A stretch of DNA of 49,315 nt from Hyphomicrobiales bacterium (lineage in GTDB: Bacteria > Pseudomonadota > Alphaproteobacteria > Rhizobiales > Xanthobacteraceae): positions 1 to 49,315 of the forward strand of contig JAFKKO010000130.1 of assembly GCA_017305455.1 (NCBI GenBank). Direction: 5' to 3'. The notes below the pieces were generated by a model. That model was not told the DNA's origin. It searched no databases and saw nothing but the letters and a program-made list of their open reading frames with translations. The translations under genes were made by a program, and so were the position numbers. This document shows positions 10,297 through 21,200 of this stretch, piece by piece (position 1 is the first letter of the stretch; each line of letters begins with the position of its first letter).

Positions 10297-13154
10297 TCAA
10301 CGTCCTTCAGACGATCCAGCGCTTCAAGCAGCTTGGCGCGGCGCGCCTGCGCTTCCTCGCGCTTCTCGCGCTGCTCGTCGATCACCTCTTCGGGGGCGCG
10401 GGCGACGAAGTCGGCATTGCCGAGCTTGGCGTCGACCCGCTTGATGTCGGCATCCGCCTTGGCGATTTCCTTGTCGAGCCGCGCACGTTCGGCGGCAAGA
10501 TCGACCACGCCCTTGAGCGGAATGGCCGCGATCTCGCCGCGCACCAGCAATTGCAGCGAGCCCTGCGGCGGCGCGTCTGCAAAGCTGATGTCGGCGACGC
10601 GGGCCAGCCGCTTGATGACGTCGCTCCAACGCCGTGCGCGCTCCCTTGTCTCGGATGGCGCGCTGACCAGCGTCAGCGGAAACAGCGTCGCCGGCGGAAT
10701 GTTCATTTCCGAGCGCACCGAGCGGATCGCGGTGACGAGATCGATCAGCCAGCCGATCTCTGCCTCGGCGGCCGGATCGCTGAAGGTCTCAATGACGGGC
10801 GGCAGCAGCACCGGCACCGCGAGCGGATCGCCCGCCATCGCCGCTTGCACCACGGGGTCGATGGTGAAGGCGTCGGCAGGCAGCGGCCAGTTCGTCAGCG
10901 CGAGCATGGCATCGCGCGGCGCCGTGGTCGCCCACAGTTCCTCGGTGATGAACGGCATGAACGGATGCAGCAGCTTGAGAATCTCGTCGCGCGCCCAAGC
11001 GACGCTGGCCTGCGTTTCGCTTTTCGCCGCGCTGTCCGGCCCGGTCAGCACCGGCTTGGCGAGTTCCAGATACCAGTCGCAATACACGTTCCAGACAAAA
11101 CGATAGATGGCGCCCGCGGCGTCGTTGAAGCGATAGGCCTGGATGGCTTCGGTGACTTCGCGCGTTGCCTGCGCGGTCTCGTGCGCGATCCAGCGGTTGA
11201 GTGTTTCCCTGGCCTGCTCCGGATCGAAACCCGGCGCCAGCGCGCAACCGTTCATCTCGGCAAAGCGCGAAGCGTTCCACAGCTTGGTGGCGAAGTTGCG
11301 ATAACCTTCGACGCGCTGGGTCGAAAGCTTGATATCGCGGCCCTGCGCCGCCATCGCCGCCAGCGTGAAGCGCAGCGCGTCGGCGCCGTAATCGTCGATC
11401 AAATGCAACGGGTCGATGACGTTACCTTTCGACTTCGACATCTTCGCGCCCTTCTCGTCGCGGACGAGGGCGTGGATGTAGATGGTCGGGAACGGCACGT
11501 CCTTCATGAAGTGCAGGCCCATCATCATCATGCGAGCGACCCAGAAGAAGATGATGTCGAAGCCCGTGACCAGCACGTTGGTCGGGTAATAGCGCTTCAC
11601 GTCGGTGTCGGTGTCGGGCCAGCCGAGCGTGGAGAATGGCCACAGCGCCGAGGAGAACCAAGTGTCGAGCACGTCCTCGTCGCGGGTGATGAAGCCTTCA
11701 AGCTTGGCCGGATCGTTGGCCATCGCATCGCCCTGCTCGGGCGTGATGACTTCCTGCTCGACATAATAGCCAAGCGCCTTGCCGATCGCCTCGTCCTCGG
11801 TCTCGGCGACGAACACCTTGCCGTCCGGACCGTACCAGGCCGGAATCTGGTGGCCCCACCAGAGCTGGCGCGAGATGCACCAGGGCTGGATGTTCTCCAT
11901 CCACTCGAAATAGGTCTTTTCCCAGTTCTTCGGCACGAAAGAGGTTTCGCCGCTGCGCACGGCGGCGATCGCCGGCTGCGCCAGCGTCTTGGCGTCGACG
12001 TACCACTGGTCGGTGAGATAAGGCTCGATCACCACGCCGGAACGGTCGCCATGCGGCACCATGTGCGTGTTCGGCTCGATCTTCTCGAGGAAGCCGGCCT
12101 CCTCCAGCTTGGCGACGATAATCTTGCGCGCGGCGAAGCGTTCGGTGCCGTCGAGCTCCTCGGCCATCATCAGCGCGCCTTCCGGCAAGCCGCGCAGATA
12201 GTCCTCATTGTCGGTCAGCGTCAGCCGGCCTTCGGTATCGAGCACGCTGATCTGCGGCAGGTTGTGTCGCTTGCCGACCTCGAAGTCGTTGAAGTCGTGC
12301 GCCGGCGTGATCTTGACCGCGCCCGAGCCCTTCTCCGGATCGGAATAGTCGTCGCCGACGATCGGGATCAGGCGCCCGACCAGCGGCAACACCACGTTTC
12401 TGCCGATCAGAGCGCTGTAGCGCTCGTCGCCCGGATTGACCGCGACGCCGCTGTCACCGAGCATCGTTTCGGGCCGCGTGGTCGCCACCACGATGAAGGT
12501 CTTCGGATCGTTCGGATCGAACGCTGCGCCTTCCAGCGGATAGCGCAGATACCAAAGATGTCCCTTCACCTCGATCTGCTGAACTTCGAGATCGGAGATC
12601 GCGGTGAGCAGTTTTGGGTCCCAGTTGACCAGGCGCTTGTCCTTGTAGATCAGCCCCTCGGCGTAGAGCGTGCAGAACACCTTGGCGACCGCGCGCGACA
12701 GGCCCTCGTCCATGGTGAAGCGCTCGCGTGACCAGTCGCAGGATGCGCCGAGGCGCTTCAACTGATTGATGATGACGCCGCCGCTTTCGGCCTTCCAGGC
12801 CCAGACTTTTTCCAGAAACGCCTCGCGGCCGATGTCGCGGCGGCCCGGCTCCTTGCGCGCGGCAAGCTGGCGCTCGACCACCATCTGCGTCGCGATGCCG
12901 GCATGGTCGGTGCCCGGCTGCCACAGCACATCGCGGCCGCGCATGCGCTCGAACCGGCACAGGATGTCCTGCAGCGTGTTGTTGAGCGCGTGGCCCATAT
13001 GCAGCGAGCCGGTGACGTTCGGCGGCGGAATCACGATCGTGAACGGTTCGGCGTTGCGGCGCTCGGCACGCCCGGCCTTGAACGCGCCCGCGGCATTCCA
13101 TGCCGCGCTGATGCGGCCTTCGATCTCCGCGGGCTGATAGTTTTTCTCGATCAT
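10293..13154 (-). CDS. valS: Valyl-tRNA synthetase
   Basis: This class I aminoacyl-tRNA synthetase charges tRNA-Val. The 953-residue protein has the HIGH-type motif HMGH at 52-55 within PPPNVTGSL.., and the KMSKS motif at 571-575 in [14 protein letters not shown]. An editing domain lies between them ([10 protein letters not shown] and [14 protein letters not shown]). The C-terminal coiled-coil arm is visible as the charged helix [20 protein letters not shown] and the segment that follows. The length is normal. The ATG is at 13152-13154. The MFS gene is coupled downstream by ATGA, and a PopZ-like gene lies upstream on the same strand after 255 bp. Confidence 0.98.
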   Translation of the reverse strand: MIEKNYQPAEIEGRISAAWNAAGAFKAGRAERRNAEPFTIVIPPPNVTGSLHMGHALNNTLQDILCRFERMRGRDVLWQPGTDHAGIATQMVVERQLAARKEPGRRDIGREAFLEKVWAWKAESGGVIINQLKRLGASCDWSRERFTMDEGLSRAVAKVFCTLYAEGLIYKDKRLVNWDPKLLTAISDLEVQQIEVKGHLWYLRYPLEGAAFDPNDPKTFIVVATTRPETMLGDSGVAVNPGDERYSALIGRNVVLPLVGRLIPIVGDDYSDPEKGSGAVKITPAHDFNDFEVGKRHNLPQISVLDTEGRLTLTDNEDYLRGLPEGALMMAEELDGTERFAARKIIVAKLEEAGFLEKIEPNTHMVPHGDRSGVVIEPYLTDQWYVDAKTLAQPAIAAVRSGETSFVPKNWEKTYFEWMENIQPWCISRQLWWGHQIPAWYGPDGKVFVAETEDEAIGKALGYYVEQEVITPEQGDAMANDPAKLEGFITRDEDVLDTWFSSALWPFSTLGWPDTDTDVKRYYPTNVLVTGFDIIFFWVARMMMMGLHFMKDVPFPTIYIHALVRDEKGAKMSKSKGNVIDPLHLIDDYGADALRFTLAAMAAQGRDIKLSTQRVEGYRNFATKLWNASRFAEMNGCALAPGFDPEQARETLNRWIAHETAQATREVTEAIQAYRFNDAAGAIYRFVWNVYCDWYLELAKPVLTGPDSAAKSETQASVAWARDEILKLLHPFMPFITEELWATTAPRDAMLALTNWPLPADAFTIDPVVQAAMAGDPLAVPVLLPPVIETFSDPAAEAEIGWLIDLVTAIRSVRSEMNIPPATLFPLTLVSAPSETRERARRWSDVIKRLARVADISFADAPPQGSLQLLVRGEIAAIPLKGVVDLAAERARLDKEIAKADADIKRVDAKLGNADFVARAPEEVIDEQREKREEAQARRAKLLEALDRLKDVE

Positions 13155-13409
13155 GACAACGCAATCATCTGTGAAGCGGGACGGTTTCGAACAGGTGCCG
13201 CACGTCCTGAAAATTCGACGGTTTATCAGGTCTTTGACTGAAGAACGGCAACAAGATCCGGCCCAAAGAACCTTCCCGCGCTGCGCAAGTCAACACCTTC
13301 GTCCCGGCGGCAGCCGTCTCCGGCATTTCCCGGATTGCATGACAGGTCGGGACGACTTGGTCCGATTTTTGGAAGGTGCAGGTCAGGAGGAGCGTTGCGG
13401 ATCGCCAAA

Positions 13410-14171
13410 TCAGCGGCCGCGCGCGACCCGCTCGATCTCGGCCCTGACGATGCGCTCGACCAGGCTCGGCAGATTGTCGTCGAGCCATGATTTGAGCATC
13501 GGCCGCAGCATTTCCTTGACCAGATCCTCAAGGGTGCGCGCGTTGTTGCTCAATACGGTGCTGGCGAGGGTGTTGAACGCCGATTCCACCGCGGCGGTGG
13601 TGGTGCTCGACAACATCGACGGCGCGGCCTGCGGGGAAGCGGTCGAAGCGAGAACCGGCGCGACACGCGGGGCGACCGGCGCAGGCTCGTTCCGCGGCTG
13701 CGGCGGAGCAGCGCTTTCAGCAAATTCGAGGTCGTCGTCGGCATTGTCGGCGACGACGGCTGCGGCCGGAATCGCCATCTGCTCGGTCAGTTCGAACACA
13801 TCGTCGTCGGCTGCATCGAACGCCTCAGGTTCAGGCGCCGGTGGTGGCGGCGCCGGCGTCGGACTGTCGAAGGAGGCGAGCATCGCGTCGATGTCGTCCT
13901 GGCTGTTCTTGGCGGCCGGCGGCGGAGCCGGTGTCGGCGCGGCCGGCAGCGGCGTCGGCTTGGACGCTGCGGGTCTGGCTGGCGGCGGAGCGCTGGCGGC
14001 CGCGGGCTTGGCGGCGGATGCGGCGGGGCGCGGCGGTTCGCTTTTCGGCGCCGGAGCCGGTTCAGGCTTGGCCGCTGCGGCCGGCTTGGCTTCGTCGTCG
14101 GAAATGATCCGCCTGATCGACGCCAGAATCTCCTCCATCGAGGGCTCCTGCGCCTTTGCCGGTTGCGTCAT
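13410..14171 (-). CDS. PopZ-like pole-organizing protein (DUF2497 family)
   Basis: This 253-residue acidic protein has the PopZ layout. An N-terminal partner-binding helix (PSMEEILASIRRIISDDE) is followed by a long linker rich in Pro, Ala and Glu. The C-terminal oligomerization helices include TLEDLVKEMLRPMLKSWLDD and LVERIVRAEIERVARG. PopZ forms a polymeric hub at cell poles that anchors the chromosome origin and cell-cycle regulators. I chose the ATG at 14169-14171, which has GGAG 6 bp upstream; an in-frame GTG 12 bp earlier is possible. It lies between tolC and valS on the same strand. The linker composition explains why many false frames appear opposite it. Confidence 0.9.
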   Translation of the reverse strand: MTQPAKAQEPSMEEILASIRRIISDDEAKPAAAAKPEPAPAPKSEPPRPAASAAKPAAASAPPPARPAASKPTPLPAAPTPAPPPAAKNSQDDIDAMLASFDSPTPAPPPPAPEPEAFDAADDDVFELTEQMAIPAAAVVADNADDDLEFAESAAPPQPRNEPAPVAPRVAPVLASTASPQAAPSMLSSTTTAAVESAFNTLASTVLSNNARTLEDLVKEMLRPMLKSWLDDNLPSLVERIVRAEIERVARGR

Positions 14172-14329
14172 TGCCGACTCCACATGATCGGTTTTCCTTC
14201 CCCGGAAAACCGCACACCACTGTCACGAATCGCTGCGCGATCCTGCAAAAAGGTACGTCAGTGCAATATTTGATTGCAAGCAATCGGCCGTGCGTGCAGC
14301 CACTTCACCACAGTGTAATTACACCGTGA

Positions 14330-15733
14330 TCAGTGTCCGTCCGGCGTGCGGATGCCGCCCCAGCTATCGCGCACCTGTTGATAATGCACGTTCGGGTCGT
14401 ACACCGGGGTCCGCAGCTTGAGCGTCAGCGGCGACAGCCGCCCCACCGCGTTGAGCACCGCGTAGGACGCCACCACGCGATCGTGCTGCGCGGTCACCAG
14501 CGCGACGCGGGCGTTGACCAGCGCCTGCTGTGCGTTGAGGACGTCGAGCGTGGTGCGCTGACCGACCCTCGCCTCCTCGCGCACGCCGTTGAGCGCGATC
14601 TCCGACGCAGTCACCTGGGCCTGCGCCGAGGCGACCTGCGAGCGGCCCGCGATCAACTGGCCCCAGGCCTGGGCGATGGTGGCGCGGGTCTGATCGCGCA
14701 CCTGATCGAGATTGAGTCGCTGCTGCGCCAGCGATTCCTTGGACTGACGGATCAGCGCGTATTCAGCGCCGCCCTGATAGATCGGCACCACGACTTGCGC
14801 GACCGCGGCGGCGTTAAGGGCGCGCGGCACTTGCAAGGTACTGTCCCAAGACTGCTGGATGCTGCCCTGCAGGGTTACGGTCGGAAACAGCGCGCCTTCG
14901 TTGATCTTGACCTGAAGGTAGCTGACGTCGATGCCGTACATTGCGGCGGTCACGTTCGGATTCTCGATCAGGCCGGTGTTGATCGAGGTGGCGAGAGTCG
15001 CCGGCAGAAAGCGATCGACCGGCGAGCCCGGCGCCAGCGAAACCGGATCGTTGCCGATGATCCGGCGGTAGTTCGCGCGCGTGGTGGTGAGGTTGGATTC
15101 GGCGGTCAGCAACTGGGTGCGGCCGGCGGCGAGCTGAGCCTCGGACTGCGCGACGTCGGTGCGGGTCACTTCGCCGACATTGAAGCGGTCCTGAGTCTGC
15201 TTCAGGGTCTGTTCAAGCACGCGGGTGTTGCTGCGCTGAACCTCGACGATGGCCGAGTCGCGCAGGTAGTCCATGTAGATGGTCGCCGCCGCGAGCAGCA
15301 CGCTCTGCTCCAGAACCCGCAGACCCTCGCGCGCCGCCGAGACCTGGCCCTCGGCCGCGCGGGTGCTGTTGGCGGTCTGATTGCCGTTGTAGAGCGTCTG
15401 CGTGATGGTGCCGCCGACGCTGCGCGGCGCGTTGGTGCCGGACAGGACCTGGATCGGCTGGCCCGGCGCATTGCGGCTGTGCGTGTCCTGATACTGGCCG
15501 CCAGCGCTGGCGGTGACGGCGATCTTCGGCCGATAGCCCGACAGCGCCTGCGGCACGTTCTCGTCGGTCGAACGGACGGAGGCGCGCTGCGCATTGAGCT
15601 GTGGATTATTCTGGTAGGCCCGGATCAGAGCGCCTTCAATCGTCTCCGCAAGAGCCGGCGCCGTGCCCACCCACAGCAAAAGAGCCGCAACCGCAGCCCC
15701 GGCCAATCCCTGCGTCTTTCTCAAACCCGTCAT
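14330..15733 (-). CDS. tolC: TolC family outer-membrane channel protein
   Basis: This 467-residue protein is an outer-membrane efflux and type I secretion channel. A signal peptide (about residues 1-29, hydrophobic core GAAVAALLLWVGTAPALA) precedes ETIEGALIRAYQNNPQL, the usual start of mature TolC. Two repeated coiled-coil/beta modules follow, with paired motifs such as VGEVTRTDVAQSEAQL and VGQRTTLDVLNAQQALV. It lies downstream of the PIMT-like gene on the same strand (201-bp gap), an arrangement I recall from many Rhizobiales. It is separate from the NodT-type channel of the RND operon at 25767-27305, so the strain has at least two such channels. Confidence 0.93.
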   Translation of the reverse strand: MTGLRKTQGLAGAAVAALLLWVGTAPALAETIEGALIRAYQNNPQLNAQRASVRSTDENVPQALSGYRPKIAVTASAGGQYQDTHSRNAPGQPIQVLSGTNAPRSVGGTITQTLYNGNQTANSTRAAEGQVSAAREGLRVLEQSVLLAAATIYMDYLRDSAIVEVQRSNTRVLEQTLKQTQDRFNVGEVTRTDVAQSEAQLAAGRTQLLTAESNLTTTRANYRRIIGNDPVSLAPGSPVDRFLPATLATSINTGLIENPNVTAAMYGIDVSYLQVKINEGALFPTVTLQGSIQQSWDSTLQVPRALNAAAVAQVVVPIYQGGAEYALIRQSKESLAQQRLNLDQVRDQTRATIAQAWGQLIAGRSQVASAQAQVTASEIALNGVREEARVGQRTTLDVLNAQQALVNARVALVTAQHDRVVASYAVLNAVGRLSPLTLKLRTPVYDPNVHYQQVRDSWGGIRTPDGH

Positions 15734-15934
15734 CCAATCCGTTCCAAAACGATACCATGCGCTTGCAAAGGCACAGGAAAACCGTGCGACCGACTCACAG
15801 GCCGGTCATGGGGCGAGAGCATATGCGGCGCGATGCGACAACGTAAGCCCTCGCAGGGTGGAACTCCCGCAAGTAAGTGCGGGCTGGGACTTCCGCGCCA
15901 CACACATCCACCTTCCTGAATTATCTGGTGAAAT

Positions 15935-16600
15935 CTAGAAAGTGAAAACCGGAACCCGCTCCAGGCCGGGCAGCACCGGCTCGGTCGCGTCGAACAGGAT
16001 CCGGGTGCCATAGTCGGTTGGAGAGCGGGTGACCAGAGTCGCGCGCGGCGGCGTCGACTGCGCGAAGACGCCGACCAGCCGACCTCCCCGCCTCAACTGG
16101 CGATAGAGCTTGTCCGGAACGACCTCGGTCGCACCGTCCAGCAGGATCACATCGAAAGGTGCGCCGTCCGGACGGCCTGCGGCGGCATCCGCCACCGCGA
16201 CATCGACATGCGTGGCGCCGGCCTCCGCGAGCGCGGTACGCGCCACCGCCGCGATCTCGGGATCGGACTCGGTGGCGAACACTTCCTTTGCGAGCCTGGC
16301 GACGACCGCCGCCGCGTAGCCGGTGGCGCAGCCGACCACGAGGACGCGGTCGGTCGGCGCGATCGCCGCGGCTTGCAGCATGCGCGCCAGCACCGCCGGC
16401 TTGATCAGGAACGCCTTGCGGTCACCCGCCGCGCCGACCTCGATATCCTGATCAAGATAAGACAGTGCACGGCGGTTGTTCGGCACGAACGCCTCGCGCG
16501 GCACGGTCAGCATCGCCTCGATCACGCGCAAATCGGTCACGTCGCTCGGCCGGATCTGACAATCGACCATATTCTGGCGCGCGGCCAACATTTCTGACAT
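15935..16600 (-). CDS. Protein-L-isoaspartate O-methyltransferase-like protein
   Basis: This 221-residue SAM-dependent methyltransferase resembles the PIMT (Pcm) family, which repairs damaged aspartyl residues. It starts with ARQNMVDCQIRPSDVTD, followed by VPREAFVP and the SAM loop VLVVGCATGYAAAVVARLA. FDVILLDGATEVVPD and LRRGGRLVGVF come later. The SAM loop has CATG instead of the GTGSG of classic Pcm, so repair activity is uncertain, and this branch may have another target. The ATG at 16598-16600 has GAGGA upstream. tolC follows on the same strand. A weak 6-bp hairpin at 15866-15883 lies between them. Confidence 0.88.
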   Translation of the reverse strand: MSEMLAARQNMVDCQIRPSDVTDLRVIEAMLTVPREAFVPNNRRALSYLDQDIEVGAAGDRKAFLIKPAVLARMLQAAAIAPTDRVLVVGCATGYAAAVVARLAKEVFATESDPEIAAVARTALAEAGATHVDVAVADAAAGRPDGAPFDVILLDGATEVVPDKLYRQLRRGGRLVGVFAQSTPPRATLVTRSPTDYGTRILFDATEPVLPGLERVPVFTF

Positions 16601-16824
16601 CGAATATCCTCACGCTCGGAAACGGCTCTTATAAGGGCCCTTTTGCGCGTCATCTTTGATGCAACGCAGCCGAAAACGCAATAACCCGGCGCCGCGCGCG
16701 GCACCGCCGCTGCGCGCTCTGGCAAGGGCCACACGGGCATGCCAACATCGCCCGCGACGCGCATTGCCATAACATTTGAGGCCGGCCCCGCCGGCCGCGT
16801 CACATGCAACACGGAGAATGACGG

Positions 16825-17073
16825 ATGAACGAGGCCTGGGTCAAAGACGAGAAAGGCGACATCGTCGTTTTTCCGCTGGTCGGCTACGAGACCATGGTGG
16901 TGGAATCGAAGGCGCTGGCGCTGCGTCTGCCCTTCATGCTGCGGGGCGACGCCCAGGAGCGGCCAACCGGCAATCTGCAATTGATCGTGACCGCGGAAGG
17001 CGCGCGGGAACTGGCGCGGGATATTCTGGCGGCGGTGGAGAAGATCGAGCGGGCGCAGGCCGGCAAGGCATAA
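16825..17073 (+). CDS. Small protein of unknown function (82 aa)
   Basis: I do not recognise this gene. The 82-residue frame starts at ATG 16825 with GGAG 8 bp upstream. It has balanced composition, a beta-rich N-terminal half (DIVVFPLVGYETMVVESKAL) and an amphipathic helix at the end (EGARELARDILAAVEKIERA). There is no signal peptide or membrane segment. It reads like a real folded cytosolic protein and lies divergent from the PIMT-like gene with 224 bp between. A frame of this length can arise by chance in GC-rich DNA, but the ribosome-binding site and amino acid pattern favour a gene. Confidence 0.65.
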   Translation: MNEAWVKDEKGDIVVFPLVGYETMVVESKALALRLPFMLRGDAQERPTGNLQLIVTAEGARELARDILAAVEKIERAQAGKA

Positions 17074-17130
17074 CACCGGCGCGGCGCGCGACACATTCAG
17101 CGATGTGCGGGGATGTCGGGCAATTGCGTC

Positions 17131-17205
17131 TGGCTCCCCGGGCTGGATTCGAACCAGCGACCATTCGATTAACAGTCGAATGCTCTACCGCTGAGCTACC
17201 GAGGA
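17131..17205 (-). tRNA. tRNA-Asn(GTT)
   Basis: Read on the minus strand, this 75-nt cloverleaf has acceptor stem TCCTCGG/CCGGGGA, discriminator G and an encoded CCA. The anticodon stem TTCGA/TCGAA encloses loop CTGTTAA, giving anticodon GTT. The variable loop is five nucleotides with U47, and the T arm is GCTGG-TTCGAAT-CCAGC. It is followed in the transcription direction by a short gap before the divergent 82-aa ORF. Confidence 0.98.
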
Positions 17206-17312
17206 AGACTGCCGACGCATCGACGGGGCGCATATAACAAAGGCCCGCCGATCTTGCAAAGCGTAAATCGCAGAAAATTCAACGAGAATGGATAACGCTT
17301 TGAAGGAAAGCT

Positions 17313-17386
17313 TGGAGGCCACGACCAGAATTGAACTGGTGTACACGGTTTTGCAGACCGTTGCGTAACCACTCCGCCACGTGGCC
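17313..17386 (-). tRNA. tRNA-Cys(GCA)
   Basis: Read on the minus strand, this 74-nt cloverleaf has acceptor stem GGCCACG/CGTGGCC, discriminator U (typical of tRNA-Cys) and an encoded CCA. The anticodon loop CTGCAAA gives anticodon GCA, and the T arm is ACCAG-TTCAATT-CTGGT. The variable loop has only four nucleotides. It lies 107 bp upstream of tRNA-Asn on the same strand, so the two may be transcribed together. Confidence 0.98.
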
Positions 17387-17481
17387 CCGTCAAGCGGCGA
17401 AACTGTTACAGCCAATCAAGCACTTGGGCAACAGGCCCCGGTGATTTTGTCGCCCGCAACGGCCGCAGGCGCGCCGCGCGA

Positions 17482-18210
17482 TCAGGCCCGCTTGCGGCGG
17501 CGCCAGTCCTTTTTTGGGCGCGGCTTCGGCGTCAGTTCCGGCATGCTCGCCTGCGTCTGCCGGTATTTCGCCAGCATCCGCTCGAATGTGCCGTTGAGCG
17601 CGGTCTCGATTTCCGGTCGGTGTTCCAGCCGCGCCAGCAGCATCGCCGCCGCCTCGATGGTGGACAATCCGTCGCGCCTCGGCTCACGGCGCAGCTTGCC
17701 GTAGCGCGAGGCTGACGCGGGCCCGAGAATCACGCGGCGGCATTTCAGCATCCAGGCATTGCGCCACCACAGCGCCTTGGCCTGGCTCCAGGTGCCGTCG
17801 AGCAGGATCACACCCTCGATGTCGCCCAGAATGTGGCGTTGCCCCTCCTCGATCTGTCCCTTGCGGTCGATGGCGACAACATCGCGGTCGGTGTCGAGGT
17901 CTTCCACCTTGGCCGAGCCGAGATACAGCACCGCCCAGCGCGACGGATCGACCGAGCGGCCGAGGATTTTCGACAGGCTCGGCCATGACAGGCCGATCTT
18001 CAGCGTGGCGTTGGTCAGGCTAAGCGCAGTCAACCGCGCGGTGCCAAGCAGCCGGTCCTGTTCTTGCGGATGTTGCAGGATCAACAACTCGATGCGGTTG
18101 TCGATCGGCGTAACGCTGTCGCAGACACAGAGCGGCTCCGGCTTGCCGCATTTGGCACATTCCGGGATGTCGGCGGGCGTTGCGGCGGGCGGCTCGATCG
18201 AAGAGGACAT
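17482..18210 (-). CDS. DTW-domain tRNA-uridine aminocarboxypropyltransferase
   Basis: This 242-residue DTW-domain protein belongs to the TapT/YfiP family, which transfers an aminocarboxypropyl group from SAM to uridine (acp3U) in tRNA. It has an N-terminal zinc-type cysteine set (C18, C21, C28, C30 in ECAKCGKPEPLCVC), then LLILQHPQEQ. The signature core VILLDGTWSQAK has D138, T140 and W141 forming the DTW name motif. A basic tail rich in Lys and Arg could bind RNA. It lies just upstream of tRNA-Cys and tRNA-Asn on the same strand. The ATG is at 18208-18210. The family assignment is strong; the exact tRNA targets cannot be read from sequence. Confidence 0.92.
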   Translation of the reverse strand: MSSSIEPPAATPADIPECAKCGKPEPLCVCDSVTPIDNRIELLILQHPQEQDRLLGTARLTALSLTNATLKIGLSWPSLSKILGRSVDPSRWAVLYLGSAKVEDLDTDRDVVAIDRKGQIEEGQRHILGDIEGVILLDGTWSQAKALWWRNAWMLKCRRVILGPASASRYGKLRREPRRDGLSTIEAAAMLLARLEHRPEIETALNGTFERMLAKYRQTQASMPELTPKPRPKKDWRRRKRA

Positions 18211-18262
18211 GCGCCCGCTATACGCTGCGCCCGGCGCAGCGGCAACACGGACGCTGATCCGG

Positions 18263-21200
18263 TCATTCGGCGGGCGCGCCCTGCGGCATTGCGCGCGGCG
18301 AGATCCTGTTCCGCAGCCGGTCGATCAACAGATAGATCACCGGCGTCGTATAAAGCGTCAGGATCTGCGAGACGATCAGTCCGCCGATGATGGTGACGCC
18401 GAGCGGACGGCGCAGTTCGGTGCCGGGTCCGGTCGCCACCACCAGCGGCACGGCGGCGAGCAACGCCGCCAGGGTGGTCATCAGGATCGGGCGGAAGCGC
18501 GCCATGCTGGCCTGGAAAATCGCCTCGTCCGACGACAGACCGCGCTGCCGTTCGCCCTCCAGCGCGAAGTCCACGATCATGATGCCGTTCTTCTTGACGA
18601 TGCCGATCAGCAGAATGACGCCGACGAAGGCGATCACGGTGAGCGGCAATCCGGTGATGGCGAGCGCGAGCAGCGCGCCCAGCCCCGCCGGCGGCAGCGT
18701 CGAGATGATGGTCAAGGGATGAGCGAGGCTTTCATAGAGCACGCCGAGCACGATGTAGACCGCGACCAGCGCCCCTAAAATCAGCAGCGGCTGTCGCCCG
18801 GCGGTTTTGCGGCTGTCGGCGGCATTGCCCTCGAAGCTGCCGCGAATGCCTTCCGGCATATGCAGTTCGGCCACCGCCCGCTGGATATTTGCGGTCGCGG
18901 TCTCCAGCGGCACGTTCGGCAAGAGGTTGAACGACACCGTGGTCGAGGGGAACGAGGCGGTGTGGCGGACCGCGAGCGGCGCGAGGCTCCGGCTGTAATG
19001 CACCACCGCCGACAGCGGCACCTGCGCATTGTTGGCGCCGTTGACATAGATGTGCGCGAGATCGGCCGGATCGTCCTGGAATCTCGGATCGACCTCGAGC
19101 ACCACCTGATACTGGTTACGCTGGGTGTAGACGATCGAGATCTGCCGCTGCGAAAAGGCATTGTTCAGCGCGGTGTCGATATCCTGCACATCGACGCCGA
19201 GGCTGGAGGCCTTGCTGCGGTCGATTGACAGGTTGAGCTGGAGTCCGCCGGCGTCGCTGTCGCTGGAAATGTCGGTGATGCCCTCGACGCTCTCCATGCG
19301 CTTGGCGACGATCGGTCCCCATTTCTGCAACAGATCAAGGTCGGCACTGGTCAGGGTGTATTGATAATCGGAATCGCTCTGGCGGCCGCCGGCGCGGATG
19401 TCCTGCGCCGCCACCATGAACAGGCGGATGCCGGGGATCTTGCCAAGCTCGCGGCGCAGGCGGTCGATCACCAGCGCCGTGGACAATCCGCCGCGTTCCT
19501 CGGCCGGCTTGAGCGAAATGAACATCACGCCGCGGTTGGAGCCGCCGCCCCCCGGCCCGCCGCCGCCGAGGGAGGAGCCGATGGTCGCGACCGCCGGATC
19601 GGCCATCACCACGTCGGCGACGCGCTGTTGCAGCACCAGCATCGACTGGAACGAGATATCCGCCGATGCGCGGGTCGAGCCGAAAATAAAGCCGCTGTCG
19701 TCGGTCGGGAAATAGCCCTTCGGCATCTTCGCAAACATCATGATGGTGAGCGCGATGGTGGCGAAGAACACCAGCAGTGTCGCGAACGGAAAGCGCAGCA
19801 CTATATGCAGCGTGCGCTCGTAGAATTTGAGGACCCGCGACAGGACGCCCTCGACGGTGCGGTCGAGCCATGTCTCGTTCGTTGAAACCGTGCTCTTGAT
19901 GTAATGCGCGCAGATCATCGGCGTGATGGTCAGCGACACCACCGTCGAGACGACGATGGCGAACACGAGCGTGAGCGAGAACTCGCGCAGCAGGCGGCCG
20001 ACGATACCTTCCATGAAGATCAGCGGCGTGAAGGCCGCGACCAGCGACAGGCTGATCGACAACACGGTGAAGCCGATCTGCCGCGCGCCCTGCAACGCGG
20101 CCTGATAGGGCCGCATGCCCTGCTCGAGATTGCGGTACATGTTCTCGATCATGACGATGGCGTCGTCGACCACGAATCCGATCGAGATCGCCAGCGCCAT
20201 CAGCGACAGATTGTCGATCGAATAGCCCGCCAGCCACATGCCGGCGCAGGTGCCGGCCAGCGCCAGCGGCACGGAAATGCCCGCCGCGATGGTCGGCGTG
20301 GCCCGGCGCAGGAACAGGAACACCACCAGCATCACCAGAACGCAGGTCGCGGCCAGCGTGAATTCCATATCCTCGACGCTGGCGCGGATCGTGCCGGTGC
20401 GGTCGGTCAGCACCGAAACCTCGACACCCGCCGGAATCCACTGCTTGAGCTGCGGCAGCAACGCCTTGATGCGGTCCACCGTGTCGATCACGTTGGCGTC
20501 GCCCTGCTTGGTGATCTGCAACAGCACCGCGGGCTGCTTGTTGAACCAGGCGATGGAGCGGCTGGAGCGCGTCGCATCGACCACGGTGGCGACGTCGGAC
20601 AATCGCAGGAAGTTGCCGTTCGACGACTGAATGATGATGTTTTTGAATTCAGCCGCGGTGCGCATCTGCGGATTGAGCCCGAGCGTCTCGCCCTGCCGCG
20701 CGCCGTTGAACGCGCCGATCGGCCCGATCGCGTTGGCGTTGACGATGGCGGTGCGTACGGCGTCGGTGGAAAGGCCTGCGGCGGCCAGCAGCACCGGATT
20801 GAGCTGGACCCGCACCGCCGGCTGGTCCGCGCCGCTCACCGTCACCTCGCCGACGCCCGGCACCTGCGCGAGGCGCTGGGCGACCACGGTGTCGGCGACG
20901 TCGTAGATCGCGCTCGATGACATGGTTTTTGAGGTCAGCGCGATGATGAACACGGGCGCGCCGGACGGATTGGCCTTGCGGAAGTTCGGCAGCGACGGCA
21001 GGTCGGTCGGCAGATCCGCGAGGGAAGCGTTGATCGCCGCCTGCACGTCGCGCGCCGCCTTGTCGATGCTGCGGCCGATGGCGAACTGCAACTGGATGCT
21101 GGTGGTGCCGAGCGAACTCGTCGAGGTGATCTGATCGATACCCGCGATTTCGCCGAGCCTGCGCTCCAGCGGCGCGGCAACGGTCGAGGCCATCACCGAC

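Noticed and set aside
10551-12731. A 726-codon open frame opposite valS
   Set aside because: It is entirely antisense to valyl-tRNA synthetase with all motifs intact. It is rich in His, Arg, Gln and Asp with no folded-protein pattern.
13155-13409. Possible small gene or hairpin terminator between the PopZ-like gene and valS
   Set aside because: Open frames here run over from shadows and lack ribosome-binding sites. A weak bulged hairpin followed by T residues near 13352-13378 faces plus, where no gene ends. I see nothing supportable.
15866-15883. CCCGCA/TGCGGG hairpin downstream of the PIMT-like gene
   Set aside because: The stem is only 6 bp with no T-run on either strand, so it is too weak to call as a terminator.
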